Shown one piece after another: positions 5,724-5,978 of a DNA stretch of 5,978 nucleotides. Where the stretch lies: assembly GCA_030692905.1 (NCBI GenBank), contig JAUYBT010000119.1, positions 1 to 5,978 on the forward strand, given 5' to 3'. The translations under genes and the position numbers were made by a program. A model generated the notes under the pieces. It had not been told where the DNA came from. It saw only the letters and a list, made by a program, of their open reading frames with translations, and did no database searches. The number at the start of each line of letters is the position of its first letter. Within the stretch, counting starts at the first letter, position 1. This DNA comes from Bacteroidales bacterium (GTDB taxonomy: Bacteria > Bacteroidota > Bacteroidia > Bacteroidales > VadinHA17).

Positions 5724-5756
5724 CTTTGCATGCTTTTCTATAGCTTTGCATACTTT
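5724..5756 (+). repeat. 13-bp direct repeat pair in the xylB-xylA gap
   Basis: CTTTGCATGCTTT (5724-5736) and CTTTGCATACTTT (5744-5756) match at 12 of 13 positions, with a 20-bp period, about two helical turns. They lie in the 90-base gap between xylB and xylA and overlap a TAnnTTTG box. They do not match the LacI-type palindromes. They could be a binding site for a second regulator or a chance repeat in T-rich DNA. Confidence 0.45.
5741..5748 (+). promoter_or_regulatory. Candidate -7 box (TAGCTTTG) for xylA
   Basis: TAGCTTTG is an exact match to TAnnTTTG, lies 53 bases before the xylA ATG and falls within the second direct repeat. The best upstream TTG (5715-5717) is 23 bases away, slightly longer than the usual 19-21. 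It may give xylA an extra promoter besides read-through from the regulator-xylB transcript. Confidence 0.35.
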
Positions 5757-5801
5757 ACGGTTATATGAGTTAAAAATAGTTATTAATAAAAAATATTCAC
5801 T

Positions 5802-5978
5802 ATGATTTATAAAGGTAAAACAGAGATTTATCCCGGTATCGGGAAGATAGGATATGAGGGTAAAAAATCGAAAAACCCTCTGGCATTCAGATGGTATAAT
5901 CCTGAGGAGGTTGTAGCCGGTAAAAAGATGAAAGATCATCTTCGTTTTGCAATAGCTTACTGGCACTCATTCTGCGGT
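5802..5978 (+). CDS. xylA: Xylose isomerase, N-terminal part
   Basis: The first 59 codons of xylose isomerase, which converts D-xylose to D-xylulose in the cytoplasm, directly before the xylulokinase step. The reading opens MIYKGKTEIYPGIGKIGYEG, then has KNPLAFRWYNPEEVV (24-38), then GKKMKDHLRFAIAYWHSFCG (40-59). These are strong N-terminal signatures of the longer (class II) xylose isomerases found in Bacteroidota and Enterobacteria. The catalytic His/Asp pair and metal ligands lie beyond the window and cannot be checked. The start is supported by the alignment of the N-terminal motif and an A-rich leader. It is 90 bases downstream of xylB on the same strand. Confidence 0.95.
   Translation, partial: MIYKGKTEIYPGIGKIGYEGKKSKNPLAFRWYNPEEVVAGKKMKDHLRFAIAYWHSFCG

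Noticed and set aside
5703..5966. Minus-strand open frame of 87 codons at the right end.
   Set aside because: It is opposite the xylA start and the xylB-xylA gap. The plus-strand xylose isomerase motif is unambiguous and explains the openness.

Overview
The window looks like a piece of a Bacteroidota (Bacteroidetes) chromosome. Four things suggest this: AT-rich DNA with A-rich leaders and no clear Shine-Dalgarno sites before most starts, TAnnTTTG-type promoter boxes, secreted proteins that mature just before a Gln (AQ or SQ), and a lipoprotein xylanase next to a gene start that resembles a SusC-type receptor. I cannot name the genus from this sequence.

Layout. Two divergent gene sets flank a control region at about 2963-3166. 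Leftward (minus strand): a GH10 endo-xylanase lipoprotein (2962-1832), a 52-codon open reading frame with a signal peptide (1807-1649), a secreted DUF6807 ('PmoA family') protein (1592-324), then a 246-base gap and the first 25 codons of another exported protein (77-1), possibly a SusC-like TonB-dependent receptor. Rightward (plus strand): a LacI-family regulator (3167-4198), xylulokinase xylB (4233-5711) and the first 59 codons of xylose isomerase xylA (5802 to the window end).

How it fits together. The leftward genes would cut xylan at the cell surface and perhaps import the products. The rightward genes turn xylose into xylulose and then xylulose 5-phosphate for the pentose phosphate pathway. 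The LacI protein is the natural candidate for local control. Three near-identical 14-bp palindromes with a central CpG, matching the general LacI-family operator form TGNAANCGNTTNCA, lie at 3064-3077, 3087-3100 and 285-298. Two are in the divergent region and one is upstream of the far-left receptor-like gene. The palindromes facing the two leftward promoters sit at almost the same distance (17 and 18 bases) from promoter-like boxes.

Novelty. The locus is a recognisable xylan/xylose utilisation region rather than an unknown system. The points worth a second look are the three-site LacI regulon, the unannotated 52-aa secreted ORF, the DUF6807 protein in a xylan setting, and a 13-bp direct repeat pair before xylA. 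No rRNA, tRNA, CRISPR array, insertion sequence or clear intrinsic terminator was seen.
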